Shown here: positions 50,224 through 61,995 of the stretch, one piece after another
Position numbering within the stretch: position 1 is the stretch's first letter
Layout: every line of letters starts with the position of its first letter
NCBI GenBank assembly: GCA_963580455.1
Contig: OY756957.1
Span: 23,539,001 to 23,603,000, forward strand
Direction: 5' to 3'
DNA: 64,000 nucleotides
Source: Euonymus europaeus
Lineage: Eukaryota > Streptophyta > Magnoliopsida > Celastrales > Celastraceae
Notes under the pieces: generated by a model
What the model was told of the DNA's origin: nothing
The model's input: the letters and a program-made list of their open reading frames with translations, nothing else
The model's database searches: none
Program-made: the position numbers and the translations under genes

Positions 50224-50985
50224 TCAAACCGTGTTAGGGTTTCCTGATTAATTTTGGGAGTCTCAGACACACATAAGGCGCATCTTAGCGTTACATGGAG
50301 TTATGGTTAAATCTTGAGTTGTAGACAACGGGAAAACGAAAGAGAGGATGCTGCAGAGAAATGTTACTAGCCGTTGGACTTGAATGAAGCACATGTTATT
50401 ATTTTATGGATAAATAACAAAAAATCTCTCTATTTTTTTTAAAAGGGTGAGGATAAATACTCCCAACCTACTTTCTAGATAAAGTAATTATATACACCTA
50501 TTCTTTCTACTTTTCACATGACAATATTTGGTTACAGTTGACAAGATTTTACTCTCCAAAGGAATTTGTTCCCTTCTCTCTTTTTTTCATACATACACCA
50601 ACTGTAAATACCTATGAAAGAACAGTTATGAGTAATCACATGAATGCACTTCTTGTTTGACAATTTTACTCTCATTCCATTTTCTAATTATAGCTACTTA
50701 TAAACTCCCCTTAAAAATCAGTTATAGTTAATTTTTTGAGTAGGTGTATGTATGATATAAGAAAAAAATATAATATGTTGATTTGTGTAAATAAATAAAT
50801 AAATAATAAAAAATAGAAATATGTTGATTTTATTTTTATACGAGCTATCACATTCACATACATATATGTTAAATATAAATAACACATTACTAATCTAAAA
50901 AGTATTGGATATTTCAAACAAATTTGTTCAAACATATTAACACGTGTTACATTCTTAATCTTCCAACACAATGATTTCAGAAGAA
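50224..50985. other. Upstream region of the golgin pseudogene
   Basis: Former promoter and leader side of the golgin copy (minus strand). It is AT-rich, with TAAATAAATAAATAAATAATA near 50790. Nothing else is recognised. Confidence 0.4.
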
Positions 50986-50989
50986 AACC

Positions 50990-53232
50990 TTGAACGTATA
51001 TATTGCATGTACGCATCAATTCGCTCCGCATATGGGGTAGCCCATACAGGTGCACAATAATGTCTGAATTAAATCCATTGAGACATAATGAGAGGCATCA
51101 GATAACCCTCTATCAATGCAACATGGATGTAGTGATTACAATTTACATGTCTGATAGCGATAGGAACATGTTGATACGGCGGTGGTGGAGTAGATCGAAG
51201 TGAAAAATACATTAAGTAATGTGTAACACTTAAAACGTGTAATATCACATTGAACTTTGAAGAAATCAAGAGACTCATATTTGGCATAGTCATCCAATGC
51301 TCAATCAAGGCTCTTGTATCTAATGCAAAGAAGTTTAGTGAGTTGAAAATATGAGTCCACTAGTGATCACTACAAATGGTGCAACATATTGTGTCCTAAA
51401 TATGTACAACTCTTCTATTAAGTTATACCGAATAGTTTTTCATGTATCTTCTTGAAGACCATGACAGGTAGCTATCGTCCGAAGGCCACAATTTTCATCA
51501 AATTTTACATCTTGTACATGCATAATGTAAGGATACAATATGCGTGAAATTTGGCGAATATAGACATGTACAAAGTAGTTGTATAGAATAGATGAGCAAC
51601 TATGTTTTGCTGGTTCTTGGAGCTGGAAAATATATGGCTCAACAAAGTCAAATGTAGTTGTATTAGCACGAGTGGATATTTCTTCCTTGTTCCTCTAGTT
51701 GTAGCCTCCAAATGAATAACTATGTCTACTTGGTTCCCGAGAATGAAGGAAATCGGGCTCAACAAATTCAGACGAATTACGACGAGTATTTGATTCAACT
51801 TTTTTCTTCGAGGAGAGACGTCCACTAGTGTTCATTTTAACAGTAGATTTTCGAATTGAAGTTGTTGATAGTGTGATTATCTCCCTCGACTTCCTTAAAA
51901 GACTGAATTTATCATGTCTTGGTTGTCACTTAAACTGTTATGTGAACATGTGCAGTTCAACGCCACAATCGATGTCATCATCTTGAAGAGACACACACGA
52001 CAATAATTCAAGTTTCCTCTGACATTTATCTATTGAATCAATTGGTATGGGATAGGCATCGTTCCAATATATTCCTTTCTTGAGCACACATGACAGTCCA
52101 TAGCTCGACATCCGCATTTATAGGAAACTTCTCTAGCTGTCTTGGACAGCTCAAATTCCTTCAAAATCATATGCAATGCGTGGCTTGAAACAAAATCACA
52201 TAATTCCTAGAAGTATGGTATATTGAATTGATGTTGGATGACAATTTTTCTTTGCTCAATACTCATTTTGATAGTTATGTCTTATGATTGGATGATTTAG
52301 TGAATAAAAAATATCAAAGTCTCCAACTATCATTGTGATGACTCCAAGTATCATATCAGTTTGGCATGCTAACTCTCGACTCTATTAGCTATTCTATTTC
52401 CAAAATACTAATTTTTTTCGGTCTAGACAGATACAAACATCTTATTGTACGGTGTCAACCATACATCCTTAAGATAATTAATCATATCGAGAAAGTGTTA
52501 TAACACTACCTCAAGGTCCACCAGATTGAACGTATACTTATTCTCAATTTTAGATTTCAGCAATGTAGTCCACATTTTGTAGAATGCATTGCACTATTTG
52601 TTGTCTGTTATTGATGGCTTGCACTTGCTCATAATACTCTTATATATGTGTCATTTACAAAGTAATTTCTTAGCATCGAGAAATACATTGTCGGATACAT
52701 TCATTAAGGTGAACTCTCTGTCCGTGATAATAACTCGTGGACCTGTGCATACATCCATTGTTGATTGCAGATACTTTAAAGCCCAAGCATCTGCGTTTTA
52801 CAGTCTTTGTATATGGTCATAATGGTAGCAAATTTTTCCGGATTTTACTTATTCAAAGATGTCAAGATATCTCGTGCCTTCACATTTTTCGTAGACAGAT
52901 GTTGCATCAACTGTATTTCACAATCAGGAGTCAATCGGGGTATGGATGTCCCTCAATATATGATGCAGGGGCATGGTTATGTGTTTCACATACCACCCTT
53001 GCCATCTAGTCATCAATTGTTCGCATTTTCACTTTGAAAGGACGATCAATTTTTTTGGTGCCTTGAACCCTCGTGGAGGTTTTTTTACGCTTCTATATGT
53101 TTCACCGCATTCACATTGGAACAACAGTCTGGGACTCTTCCTGATTAGACTAGTCTCTGACCTTTTAATTACAATAATATATTTTAAATAGCGTCCAATA
53201 TATTGAATCCAATCAATTAGAGATTGATGCAA
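50990..53232 (-). pseudogene. Decayed MULE transposase with an OTU-like cysteine-protease segment
   Basis: Minus-strand translation in mixed frames, N- to C-terminal. FQCECGETYRSVKKPPRGFK (near 53150-53100) is FAR1/MULE-like N-terminal wording. It is followed by VIITDREFTLMN (about 52700), CKPSITDNK and FYKMWTTLLKSKIEN (52610-52530), DVWLTPYNKMFV and FGNRIANRVES-HAKL (52460-52350), the typical MULE transposase end. Then comes DVKFDENCGLRTIATCHGLQ (51510-51450), which has the layout of an OTU protease active-site block (D-G-N-C-x-F-R). RHVNCNHYIHVALIEGY and the tail FNSDIIVHLYGLP-PHAERIDAYM end near 50990. Many stops and shifts show a dead copy. The family pairing of a MULE transposase with an OTU-like domain is known in plants. 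The expected Gly of the OTU motif is Glu here. Confidence 0.65.
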
Positions 53233-54462
53233 ATTGAATACATAAAAATGTATTAATTATGTTAGAAATTAACAACTTTTTTTTATTACAAATTACGAAA
53301 ATAAAAATATATTAATTGAGTTAAATATCATACTATGTTGTTCAATATTTTCTTCACTTTCATCCACTAGATCATATTATTCTTCTTGTTTTATTTCATT
53401 GATAATAAAATCATACTGCCAACAATACAAATTCACTTTAATATATGCAATTAATCAAAATAATTTTGGAAAAAATAAAAATTGATATGTTTACCTTAAC
53501 ACTAAAACCATTTGACAATCTTAGATCTTTAGCCTTGAATCTCAGATCATCCATTTTTTTTCTCAACCTTGGATGGACAACTAATATTAAAGATATAAAT
53601 GGTATAAGAAGTATTGAAAATACAAATAGCTCGGATGGACAATCAGTATTGAAGCTATAAATGGTATGAGGAGTATTGAAGACACTAATAACTCTAATTA
53701 TAAAACCAAAGATGGGAGGTGAAGGAATCCAAATGTCATATCATGATCATTATCATTGTTGAACTCTTATATATTTCACATGAAGTCTTGTATCTTTCAC
53801 GGTTTTTGCGATTTACACAATCACCCATCTTTCACATTAAAATGAGAGAGTCAGAGAGATACGTGTCATATGCCCTTTTTTAAAAAATAAAATTCATGTA
53901 AATATATATATATATATATATATATTCTCATATGTATATAGACAAAAATAAAAGACATATCTTGTCAATATATATAGGAAAAAAACAAAGTAGCATGAGA
54001 TTCTTTTTTTTTGCCACAATTGTTTTATTATGACAGAAAATTGATAGATTTAAAAAGCAAAAAAGTGATGTCACTAGTAGGGGGTATGGGTAGGGATATA
54101 GGTAGGGTGACTGCAAATATTAGCACCCTCTTTAAAAAAATATCACTTGAGCTCTTCTATTCTTTTTTTTTTTCTGTATCAAAGAACCCTTATAATTTAG
54201 AAAATTGATCATATTTAGGGATGATAAAAATACTCATATATGACGGATATCAGCATAACCCGCCCGAAATTGTATGTATACTTTTCATTAATTAATGGAT
54301 CGAGTAACATGTATTTTTCATGGGAAAAATGACTGGGTGGATACGGGAATGAATTTGATAGGTTTACGGTTCGTTAATTTTGAGACATATGGAGATATGA
54401 TTTGGGAGTTAGCGATTGTGTCATAAACAGTTTTTGATAATGTTAGGTGTAACATTTGTTGG
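53233..54462. other. Intergenic, AT-rich with a 62-bp tandem pair
   Basis: No gene is seen. At 53571-53695 a unit with GGATGGACAA, then TATTGAAG, then TATAAATGGTAT occurs twice. (TA)n lies at 53901-53924. The remaining sequence is low-complexity. Confidence 0.5.
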
Positions 54463-55315
54463 TGTAACGCCCTGACCAGGGAGGCGCTACTGTTTAAATT
54501 TAATCCAATATCTATAAGACATTTACCCTCCACAATATCACAAAAGATTTAATCCTAATTTGTCCAACTAGAATACATAAATTTCTACCGGAATTTCAGC
54601 AGCATCTCCTCATATATCGGAGAAAGTCCACCTAAAATGCGCGGCACATACTCAACAATCATATAAGGCCTCCGACCATCACATCACATGCATTCACAAT
54701 CCTAGGCAGAGCCTCAGGCCATCTACAACATGCATCCTCAATACATAATAAAATATAACAATCATACATGTATCAACATGGAATTTAAACAATAAAGTTC
54801 ACATCTAGATACAAGAGTATCACAAAGCACCCTCCTACCCACACACCGTCAAGGTGTTCACAAAGGTAACAAACATACACAGTTATCAATTAACAGAAAA
54901 ATTACCCAACAAAATAAATGAGGTCAATCCTTTAACCTATCCTATCCTATTGTCTCCAGGTGGCACCATGTCATCCCACCTCTTAAAGATCCGTAGTGCC
55001 AGTATCCATACTAGTCTCACCTATGGGGAAAGAACAGAAGGTAAAGGGTGAGCAATGACTCAGTAGGGGCAAAAAGGATAACGAAATATAATAGCCAAAA
55101 GAAAAGATAAGTCAATGCAGTAACATGTCAAAGACTATGAACCACCACATCAAACACTCATCAAACTGTGGTCTTGTTTCCTCTCGAGAGTCCCAATGGG
55201 ACGACGGCTCGGCATCCATCCCCACACATTGCTATCGGTAAACACTTCCACTATATGACTCAATAAGAAAAGCATGACCACTTACAAGACACTAGTCTTG
55301 TCCATACCGACTCGG
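54463..55315. repeat. Gypsy-type LTR fragment
   Basis: It begins TGTAACGCCCTGACCAGGG, a usual start of plant Gypsy LTRs, and continues with LTR-like wording (TCACATCACATGCATTCAC, GAGCAATGACTCAGTAGGGG). It joins a Copia fragment at about 55316 without a clear end or target duplication, so it is probably truncated. No gag-pol is attached. Confidence 0.5.
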
Positions 55316-55900
55316 TTGTTGGCAGTCTATTCAGAAGATAAACATCTGTATATATAGCTTCTGTCCAGAACTGTTTTGGCAATTTCTTTTATGCTAGCAT
55401 GCATTTAGCCATTTCAACCACTGTCCTATTTTTGTGCCCTTGCCCTGTGCCTGCACTATCTCCCCATTGCCAAGCTTCACCTTAGTTTTGACACTTCTGT
55501 CCAAAGCTGTAAATAAACTGGCTTCTTTTGCCATATGAGCTGTGCAACCACTATCTACCAACCAGACATTATTCTGCTATTGCTGCTGTGAGACATCAAG
55601 TGCCATGAAAATATGGTCATCACCACTTTTCTGTTCATCAGAATAATTAACTTGATGTGGTGCAGGACTGGAGGACTCGCCTTGAGTCTGCTTAAACTTG
55701 CAAACTCTCTCAAAATGTCCCATTTTGTTGCAAAACTTGCACTGAACTTTTGGCCTACCATACTTTTCCCAAAATTTATTCTCTGGATGATTTGTCCTTT
55801 TACAATGAGGGCATGGAGGATAATTTACCTTTTTAGTTGAATCACTAGATTTTGGTGCACTGTCTCCTTTCCAAGAACCTTGCTTTTTACCATATAATAA
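55316..55900 (-). pseudogene. Copia fragment: zinc knuckle and protease fused to the integrase end by a deletion
   Basis: Minus strand from about 55830: CPHCKRTNHPENKFWEK, then CKFCNKMGHFERVC (gag zinc knuckle), IFMALDVSQQQ with a stop, and WLVDSGCTAHMAKEASLF (protease with an intact DSG). At about 55440 the frame jumps from LGNGEIVQAQGKGTK straight to RTVVEMAKCMLA-KKLPKQF and YLLNRLPT, the end of the Copia integrase. Most of integrase is therefore missing at this join, and no reverse transcriptase follows. Confidence 0.75.
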
Positions 55901-56575
55901 AGGTCATACACTTGGCACAAAAAGAAGAAGCTAGACAAGTTAACACATGACTTAAATAGTCAACCAGCACAACACATTTACAAGCTTCATGTTTCTAAAC
56001 TTTAACTCACATAACTATATTCCATTCTCAACAGGTCAGAAGCTCTATACCCCCTAAACAAGTATATGAGAGGAAGAGGAAAATTCTTAGGGGTAGCATC
56101 AATACGTACAAGGAAGGTAGTGAGTGTTGTCTACAAAAGTGCCCTTCAAAAGTTTTTGTGTTATTGTCGACATTTTGTAATCCAGATGTAGCAATAAAGA
56201 AGAGAGGAAAGCTGAATTTCGGATCATTTGAAAATATGAAAAAACTTATTATTTTGGACTTGAATGGGGTGATTTTAGAGTCAACAAGCTTCAAGAAATA
56301 TGAGAAGCAATTCTGAATGCCTATTTATGTTTCATTATGCTAATTAGCTTGATGTAATCGGTGTTCTTCAATTTTCCAGGTATAGTATTTATCCAATGAC
56401 AATTCATATAGTATTTAACCAATGCCAATTTGTAGATGAAGAATGAATGAAAACAAAAATAGAAATAACTTACGCATGATGTCATTTGGACACAATTCCT
56501 AGTCAGAAATAGTAAAAATTACAAATGGCCCATCAATTCACACAAATCATCCAAAACAACTCTGACTCCATCCCC
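55901..56575. other. Intergenic, no recognised gene
   Basis: An 88-codon minus-strand frame (56028-56294) resembles no known protein. Nothing else stands out. Confidence 0.45.
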
Positions 56576-56576
56576 A

Positions 56577-57100
56577 CTAGGGATTGTCATCGGGCCGGGC
56601 CGGGCTGGCCCGAGAATATTAGGCCCAAGCCCGATAACCTTTTTCGGGCTTCGGGCCGGGCCTAGGATAATTTGGCAAGCCCAAGCCCGGCCTTGGCCCA
56701 ATTAATTCGGGCTAAAAAGTCAGGCCTCGGGCTTGGGCTTTTGGGTTCGGGCCTAATACTCAATTAATAAATATATATACACATACATATCACACATTAT
56801 ATATATATATATATATTTATACATACATATATATAAATATATGTAATATATATACATATATTCGTCTCAAAATATATATATTTATTTATATACATATATG
56901 TATATGTATGTATGTGTATATATATATATATGTATATTATATCATTTAGGTTTCGGGCTCGGGCTTCAGGCCGGGCTCGGCCCCAAAAATGGAGCCTAGA
57001 CTCGCCCGAGGCCTAGGTCGGGCTGCCCAAGCCCGAGGTCCTTTCAGGCTCGGTTTGGCCCGTGGGCTAGAAGCCGGACCAAGGTCCACGAGCCGTTTGA
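56577..57100. mobile_element. GC-rich GGGCCGGGCC element with a (TA)n core, hAT/MITE-like
   Basis: It starts TAGGGATTGTCATCGGGCC and is packed with CGGGCCGGGCC, AAGCCCG and CGGGCTTCGGGCC. Similar words return after an AT core (56760-56940) in largely inverted form. Elements of this wording are common in eudicots and usually start TAGGG-TGTCA. The right end appears worn or cut, so no target duplication can be named. Its base composition contrasts strongly with its surroundings. Confidence 0.5.
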
Positions 57101-57399
57101 AGAGGCCTAATCTCCACAAATCGAGTTCCTCCATTAACGAAACACGAACGTTCAATGCATTGTAATTAACCTAACATGGAGGTTCAAACTGAGTTTCTCT
57201 ACTCTCAGAATGCAAACAATGATGGCACCGGTGCAGTTGATCAAGCAAATCTTTAGAGAGTTTAGTTCAAATCGGATTGTCCCTGGTTTCATAAATATCA
57301 AATAAACAAATTAACTAGTGTTTTTTTAGTGTTAAAGAATACAATTACAGTGTTCTTACATGTGAAAAGGTTAGAAAAGAGGATTTTTATCTCTGGGCG

Positions 57400-58290
57400 T
57401 CTTATTAGGTTTTTTTGTTGATGTTTTGGTTTTGTTGTTTCTGTTGTTGTTTAGGGTTTTCCATGTGAAAAGGTAGGAAAGAAGCAAAGTGTAGCAAATT
57501 GGAGGATGCGCAGGTGAAACCTGTGTCGGTAAATGGGGACTCTAGCTTTGAGGTATGTTACTTCGGATTTTTTTTTTAACCATGATGGTTACTTGCCTCA
57601 AGCATTTGTTTTATCTTATGAATGATATGCTTAAACTCAGCAAGTATGCCCACCTTGTGTTATGCTTTTTTCAACTACAATATCAGGAACAAGGTTGTCC
57701 ATTAAAGCACCCAAGTGATAGAGCTGCTTGCACGCTCAAGACATGCTTTTTTTCTTTACAAGTTTTACATTACCCAGTTCAGTAACTTCTCGAATCAGGC
57801 AACTCTTGGGGAGATACAGTACACAGGTCTGCAAGAAACTGATACAAGAAGATGAAACAAATGCTTGAGGCAACTGCCGCAACTCAATGATGGCTGGGTT
57901 TTTCTTGTCTCTCCCCTCTTCGGTTTAAACAAGTGTCAATCAACAATGACAAAGAAGAGAAAAGGTAAGCAATTTTGTTAGTCTTGTATCTTGAATTTCA
58001 CTATTTTACAGTGTTTTTGAATATATCTGTCTTTGTGGCGTTTAGTAAATTTCTCATACATATATTGATTTGATTGTGTGTATAGAATGAGAATATGACA
58101 GTCCCACCAAGGAAGGTGGAGCATCTGAAGAGGAATGCAACAGAAGCTCCAAAATGGAAGGGAAAGGAAGCAGTGCTGGCTGATTTAACACAGGAGCAAA
58201 TTTTTCGCATCATTGAATGAATGATGAAGAAACAAGAAGCTATGTTAACGAGCAAATTTGATGGGCTGCTGAAAGCACTTTTGTGATGTA
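57400..58290 (+). pseudogene. Exon-like remnant of unknown type
   Basis: I do not recognise this. Exon-like pieces are visible: GWVFLVSPLF...KKRKG ending in a GT near 57965, and after an AG at about 58084 NENMTVPPRKVEHLKRNATE, then KGKEAVLADLTQEQIF and QEAMLTSKFDGLLKALL with a stop between. The composition is charged and soluble-looking. It may be an old gene copy or an element-borne frame. Parts are duplicated in reverse at 58737-59064. Confidence 0.3.
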
Positions 58291-59064
58291 CATAATTTAT
58301 GTGCATAAATGAACAAAAAAAAAATTCCTTACTTTTTTTTCCTGTTGTGCTCAAATAACATAACAAATAATTAGAGCATTTTTTTAAAAAAACCTTTAGG
58401 ATTTTGCTCTTTTTTTCGACTACAGTTTCCATTTGAGCGGGCTAAGGTAAGAATAAGGCCCAAATTGAATTATGGGACAGTACGCGTACTGTGTAATTGA
58501 AGTTTTTATAGACTTAAAAAATGCCACATTTCAGGCACATATTTTGGTAGTGTAAAATATGTATACTGCCTTAAAAAAATGTATACTCGCCTTGAATAGC
58601 TAGTGTCAAATAGAAACCATGTATAACAAGGAATAAATTAAATCAATTCTAAAAGAAAATAATGCTAATCAACTACAAGTTTTTGTTATTGAAATCGACC
58701 ACAAGATAGACCAGAAAAAACACCAATATTCAACTAACCAAGTAACCATCATGGTTATAAAAAATTTCACTTTACTCCGAAGTAACATACCTCAGAGCTA
58801 GAGTCCCCATTTACCTACACAGGTTTCACCTGTGCATCCTTATCTAGGCAGCTCTTCTACAAGCAGCATTCCTTGTCTAAGGCCCAGATAAGGAAATTGT
58901 AGTAAAAAAAAAAGAGCAAAATCCTAATGCTTTTTTTTAAAAAAATACTCTAATTATTTGTTATGTTATTTGAGCACAACAGAAGAAAAAAGAAAAGTAA
59001 GATTTTTTTTTGTTCGTGTATGCACAACAATTATGTACATCACAAAAGTGCTTTCAGCAGCCCA
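57503..59064. repeat. Inverted duplication, two arms in crossed order
   Basis: Segment A (57503-57597) is matched in reverse by A' (58737-58839), shown by AGGTGAAACCTGTGT, AAATGGGGACTCTAGCT and TATGTTACTTCGGA. Segment B (58262-58427) is matched in reverse by B' (58899-59064): CTGAAAGCACTTTTGTGATG, TGCTCAAATAACATAAC and AGGATTTTGCTCTTTTTT. The order A, B, A', B' is not the simple A, B, B', A' of a hairpin, so a rearrangement followed or accompanied the duplication. Confidence 0.75.
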
Positions 59065-59389
59065 CCAATCCACCAATGCTAACAGAAAAGTAAGGGAAAC
59101 AACACAGTGATTATAGCAGTCTTTTTTCAATAAATATAGTTATAACACTGTCAACCACTTTTAAAATGGAATACCAATCAAAAACTACTATACGAATGCA
59201 ATGCATCACAGAAGCAATCAACAAAGCAAATTTAATACAGAAAATTGTTCACCCACTGGGAAGCGAAGCGGCCTCTCGGAGAGGAGAAAACGCCAAGAGA
59301 GGTGTGAGACACAAACATCAACGAGCTTCTCCCTCACACCGATAAGTGCACTCACAATGGTTACACACTTAATGGCCATTAAAATCATA
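59065..59389. other. Intergenic between repeats
   Basis: No gene is seen. Short frames of 60-76 codons on both strands resemble nothing known and are treated as chance. Confidence 0.45.
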
Positions 59390-59700
59390 TAATGGGTCCC
59401 ATCTCTATTATACAAAAAACACATCTTCCAATACAACCATATCAGCAAAACACATCTCCTAATACTGCCACATCAGCAAAACACATCTTCAAATATAAAA
59501 CCATTAACAAAACATCTACTATTTCATTCTCTCATATTTTCTCCAACAAAATTACACCAAAATTAATATTGGGTCCCACATCTTTTACAAAAAGTCAAGC
59601 CACATCAGCAAAACACGTCTCCCAATACAGCAACATCAACAAAACACATATTTCAATACGATTTTACTGACCCATTAACTTTGCACCATTGCAAGTACCC
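59390..59700 (+). repeat. Degenerate tandem array of ACATCAGCAAAACACATCT
   Basis: Units of about 32 bp recur at about 59415, 59447, 59479, 59605 and 59637, and GGGTCCCATCTCT/GGGTCCCACATCT occurs twice. It probably belongs to one end of a larger MITE-like element (GCACCATTGCAAGTACCCTAAG at about 59681). The other end was not found. Confidence 0.5.
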
Positions 59701-60298
59701 TAAGAGGAGTTGTCGATTGTGGAAAAAATGTTTTGGGGGAAGAATGAGTTAACAGAGACACATAATGGAAAGTCAAGAATTTAATTTTGGGTATCTTGAT
59801 AATAACACTCCTCCATCATCACGTGCAACACATTAAATAAAATAAATAAATCATTTTAATTGAATATTAACATCAATGGCTGAGATTGTTCTCACCCCAT
59901 CCAATGGATGATAACTAGACGTGATGTCGTCCTGTGATTTGAGTAGACGGGACGATAACATTATTCATTAATAATGCTCTCCTTCCACACAGACAAACCC
60001 TAACTCCCCTTCTCCTTGAAACTCAATGTCCATGTCCGACAAATTATCTTGGAACTTCAAATTTGCCCAAATCTCTGCCACCCGTAGCTTCTGCAATCTG
60101 ATGATTTGACAGACTGTGCCTAGGCCTAGGTCTTTTACATCTCTCTTTACCTTCAAATCTACGCAAAAAATCTTCCTAAATCCCAGCTGTTAGATTTTTT
60201 ATTTAAAAGGGACAAGGGAGAGGGGCAAGATGAGAGGGGTGTTTTGAGAGATGTACGTCGCCTCAGTTCTATTTTGTATCTTTGAGATTGCGTACCAA
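59701..60298. other. Intergenic, no recognised gene
   Basis: The minus-strand frame at 59968-60156 (62 codons) reads LGTVCQIIRLQKLRVAEIW and resembles no known protein. Nothing else is seen. Confidence 0.4.
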
Positions 60299-61302
60299 TC
60301 TTTAAGGCCCAATATAAATAATAAGGTAGGACTCTTCAATTATTTTTAGCTGCTCTCCCCTTTAATCATGGATCTCCACATTTACATGCAAATGAAAACG
60401 CTAGCTAGCAGATAGCAAAACAATATCCCAAAATTTGTGTTGTCGCTGGACTGTCTACGTTGTATCTAGGCAAAAATACAGAGAGCGATAGGTTAGCAAA
60501 AATTGAGAATACATTGACTGTGGTGCAGGAAGAGCTGACAAATTTGAGAAGAAAACACGAAGATGACAGGAGGCGTGTGGAAGAAAGGTGGAGGCAAAAG
60601 CAAGAGCGTGAGGATAAAAGGTGGAAGAAAGAGCAAGAGTATAGAAGTCTTAGCTACTGGACTCTAGAGAAACATTTTTTATTTTATATATCTATTTATA
60701 TATATATCTTTAAATTTTATATATATTTCTATTTCTTTAATTACTAATCCATTCATCCAAATCAAAATTTACAATTTAATGTTATTTTTTTTCTTTGGTA
60801 TTTTTTGGTCAGGGTATTACAGTTGGTATAAGAGTTAGGTTACATTTGTTGGTATCAGAGCAAAGTTACATTAGATTAGTGTAGCACCCTAATTTTGTGC
60901 GGGCTAGATCCAATCCTTTAATTTTTCTCAAGTCAGACTAAAAATAAGGGTCTAATAAAGTTTGGTTCGGATGCACATTTTTTGACACAATCCCTCTTCT
61001 TTCCCTCATCTTCATTTTCAATCACTCGAGCCCAACATTCCACTTATTCTTCCACAAGTCTTACTCTTCACACCCAACTAATACCCACTACTAGCCACTC
61101 CCACCTACTCCAACCACTCACATCCTCTCCTTTTCATTTGTTGTGCCTCCACTTTCCGTGATCAATGACTCCACCGAAAGTTTGAGCACATACATATATG
61201 ACGCAAACATATAAATCTTTAAGGCCCAGTATAAATAATAAGGTAGGACTCCTAAATTATTTTCAACTGCTCTCCACTTTAATCATGGATCTCCACATTT
61301 AC
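60299..61302 (+). repeat. Direct repeats around an LTR-retrotransposon leader fragment
   Basis: A block of about 90 bp (ATCTTTAAGGCCCAATATAAATAATAAGG to CTCCACATTTACA) is found at 60299-60392 and again at 61217-61302. Between them lies a 95-codon frame (60460-60747), rich in charged residues and likely coiled coil (KIENTLTVVQEELTNLRRK). Then comes GGGTATTACA, a usual LTR end, followed by TGGTATCAGAGC (60850-60861), a classic initiator-Met primer site, and TGTAGCACCCTAA (about 60882), a usual LTR start. The pieces look like a scrambled Gypsy element. Confidence 0.5.
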
Positions 61303-61995
61303 AGAAAAAAGAGTTATACAGAGAAATATAGGTTATAAAGAGAAAAAAGAGTTCTGCACTAGCAGTAGAACGAAAGTTGTGATTTCATATTTTTTGGCTG
61401 ACTTTTATGTCGGAACCTTGGGTTTATCACTTGGGACATAGGGTTTTAGTGCTGAATTCGAGCTTTAGGTCTATTGTATATAAAAAAAATATTTTATAGA
61501 GAAAAAGTGATTCTAAAGATAAATAAAGGTTTTACAGAGAAATATATGTTTTACAGAGAAAAAGAGTTTTAAAACTACGATTTCATGTTTTTTAGCCTAA
61601 CTTTTTCATCCAACTACCAAAATGATCGTCGTTGGTCTCAAAAGAAGCGCAACTGTGAGACGAGTAAAGCCTGACCTATGGTGGCCAGAACAGAGGTGAG
61701 ACTGGTGGCATTGGAATCGTTTGGCCGATACGAATCCAACGCCACCAGTCTCGCTTCAATCCAATGTCAAAAAATGTCCAGATCGAGATAAAATATGTTT
61801 TGGACATTTTGCTCAAACCGGCCTTTTTCGACAGTAGATTGAGAAGAGACTACCGTCGTTGGACTCCTCTCGGCGATACAATTTCAATGGTAGTGGTCTC
61901 TCTTCGATCAGATGTCGGAAAGAAGAGATATGGTTGTCGAAGATGAAGACGTGATATTCACGTATAATGAGTGAAAGAGATAGTTTGGGTAGTTT
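61290..61995. repeat. Dispersed repeat, copy 2
   Basis: Same orientation as 1300-2350. Shared landmarks are TACAGAGAAATATAGGTTAT, CCAAAATGATCGTCGTTGGT, CTCAAAAGAAGCGCAACT, the inverted pair GGCATTGGAATCGTTTGGCC/ACGAATCCAACGCCACC, GGTCTCTCTTCGATCAGATG and GATAGTTTGGGTAG. The copy is shorter because a part (about 2010-2100 in copy 1) is missing. Confidence 0.8.
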
